Assembly: GCA_041661865.1 (NCBI GenBank)
Contig: JBAZTO010000039.1
Span: forward strand, 1-40,547
Source: JBAZTO01 sp041661865
GTDB lineage: Bacteria > Planctomycetota > Phycisphaerae > SM23-33
Direction of reading: 5' to 3'
Length of the DNA: 40,547 bases
The position numbers and the translations under genes were made by a program. Below, one piece after another: positions 40,037-40,547 of this stretch (positions are counted from its first letter, which is position 1; each line of letters opens with the position of its first letter). The notes under the pieces were generated by a model. It was not told the DNA's origin and made no database searches. It was given only the letters and a program-made list of their open reading frames with translations.

Positions 40037-40327
40037 ATGGGCAGCGGGATGCCTGAGAGAACCTTTGTGGTTGCATTCAAGGTGCCGGTCGGCAAATGGA
40101 TTGCCGGGGGCATCGACTTTCAGTCGCTTGTTGAATGGACTGAGACCCATACGGCAGAGGGGCAATTCGAGATGCTATCGGGCACGACCGATTCCCGCCA
40201 TCATCACATCGCGCTGGGTTTTCGTACGCCGGACGCGGCGGGCAGATTGGCGGAATACCTCAGGACGTTTGGCTACGTCAAGGTCAGTCCCGAATCGCTG
40301 CCGGCGGCGAAGGAATGCCGCCAATGA
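40037..40327 (+). CDS. Small protein of unknown function
   Basis: A 96-residue protein: TFVVAFKVPVGKWIAGGIDF, then LVEWTETHTAEGQFEML, and a C-terminal segment AAGRLAEYLRTFGYVKVSPE. Alternating strands and helices suggest a small alpha/beta (ferredoxin-like) fold. No family recognised. ATG 40037 is chosen for the GGGGAAAGG just upstream; ATG 40049 is possible. It is followed by the promoter of the HU gene. Confidence 0.6.
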   Translation: MGSGMPERTFVVAFKVPVGKWIAGGIDFQSLVEWTETHTAEGQFEMLSGTTDSRHHHIALGFRTPDAAGRLAEYLRTFGYVKVSPESLPAAKECRQ

Positions 40328-40381
40328 GAGCCCGGCTTAGTGACCGGCCTTTGCGACGGAGCATAAATCAGCCTATTTTTG

Positions 40382-40411
40382 TTGCCTGCCGAGCGAGCGA
40401 CCCCGTAGAAT
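40382..40411 (+). promoter_or_regulatory. Promoter of the HU gene
   Basis: TTGCCT (40382-40387) and TAGAAT (40406-40411) are 18 bp apart, 49 bases before ATG 40461; the arrangement resembles the promoter of the small basic protein gene at 21155-21184. Confidence 0.65.
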
Positions 40412-40460
40412 CGGCCCCATAGCGTGTTCTTGACCCTCTACTTTTGAAAGGAGTTGCAAC

Positions 40461-40547
40461 ATGGCAAAGAGTGCCAAACCCGCCACGAAGAGTGAAATCA
40501 TTGCCGGCATCGTCAAGTCGACGCAGTTGCCGCGCAAGCAGGTCGTT
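40461..40547 (+). CDS. HU family DNA-binding protein (partial, 5' end)
   Basis: The first 29 codons are present and the gene runs off the window. The product starts MAKSAKPATKSEIIAGIVKS and continues TQLPRKQVV, matching the first helix-turn-helix of HU/IHF proteins (the KSE and KKQV-type positions). The short Ala/Lys/Pro head before TKSE is typical of planctomycete and other HU variants with basic extensions. GAAAGGAG lies seven bases before the ATG. Confidence 0.85.
   Translation, partial: MAKSAKPATKSEIIAGIVKSTQLPRKQVV

Overview
The window is GC-rich, densely coding bacterial DNA that looks like a chromosome segment of a planctomycete, most likely of the Phycisphaerae type. The evidence is protein families rather than any marker RNA: a PEP-CTERM protein (6987-7859), a secreted protease opening with an LEPR-XLL-like leader (35843-37960), a DUF6785 membrane protein, an SxtJ/DUF5989/carbamoyltransferase set, and several secreted or carbohydrate-active enzymes. 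No rRNA, tRNA, CRISPR array, transposase or phage gene was recognised.

Layout. 1-371: the tail of an unidentified gene and a strong terminator. 372-2719: a minus-strand three-gene operon (membrane protein, winged-helix regulator, CreD-like protein) behind a promoter whose -10 overlaps palindromic operators. 2831-4927: a radical SAM gene whose last 65 bp are duplicated, with an acetyltransferase gene between the two copies. 5145-9238: gltX, a PEP-CTERM protein, a small possible gene or remnant, and a signal peptide peptidase. 9515-15407: DUF6785 and a membrane-anchored SGNH hydrolase converge on a DUF5989-SxtJ-carbamoyltransferase operon, which looks like a modification system for a cell-surface molecule. 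15658-18705: a membrane protein, aroB and pyrD in one operon; pyrD appears to start at CTG. 18849-21357: a LarA-family protein, an Isc-type ferredoxin with IscX, and an unannotated 46-residue basic protein with its own promoter and terminator. 21507-23990: a U32 family (RlhA-like) protein. 24091-29972: anmK, murQ, an SSS symporter and a GH20 hexosaminidase, a coherent amino-sugar (peptidoglycan or chitin-like) salvage set. 30031-34452: a superoxide dismutase with two well-placed starts, an orphan HicB-like protein, a secreted helical protein and a GH78-like glycosidase. 34655-39706: a membrane-anchored metallophosphoesterase, a secreted calpain-like protease and a NifA-like sigma-54 activator. 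40037-end: a small unknown protein and the start of an HU gene.

The least expected signal is non-coding. A family of palindromic elements (15503-15563, 20126-20231, 27796-27927, 27924-28027, 34485-34658, plus solo hairpins at 3984-4008 and 18714-18738) consists of paired hairpins enclosed by an outer GGTGCCA/TGGCACC stem. Loop sequences stay almost constant while stems change with compensating changes on the other arm. In three places a terminal CTAG of the element supplies the TAG stop codon of the adjacent gene. This resembles REP/RAYT-type elements with a preference for gene ends, but no mobilising enzyme is in the window.
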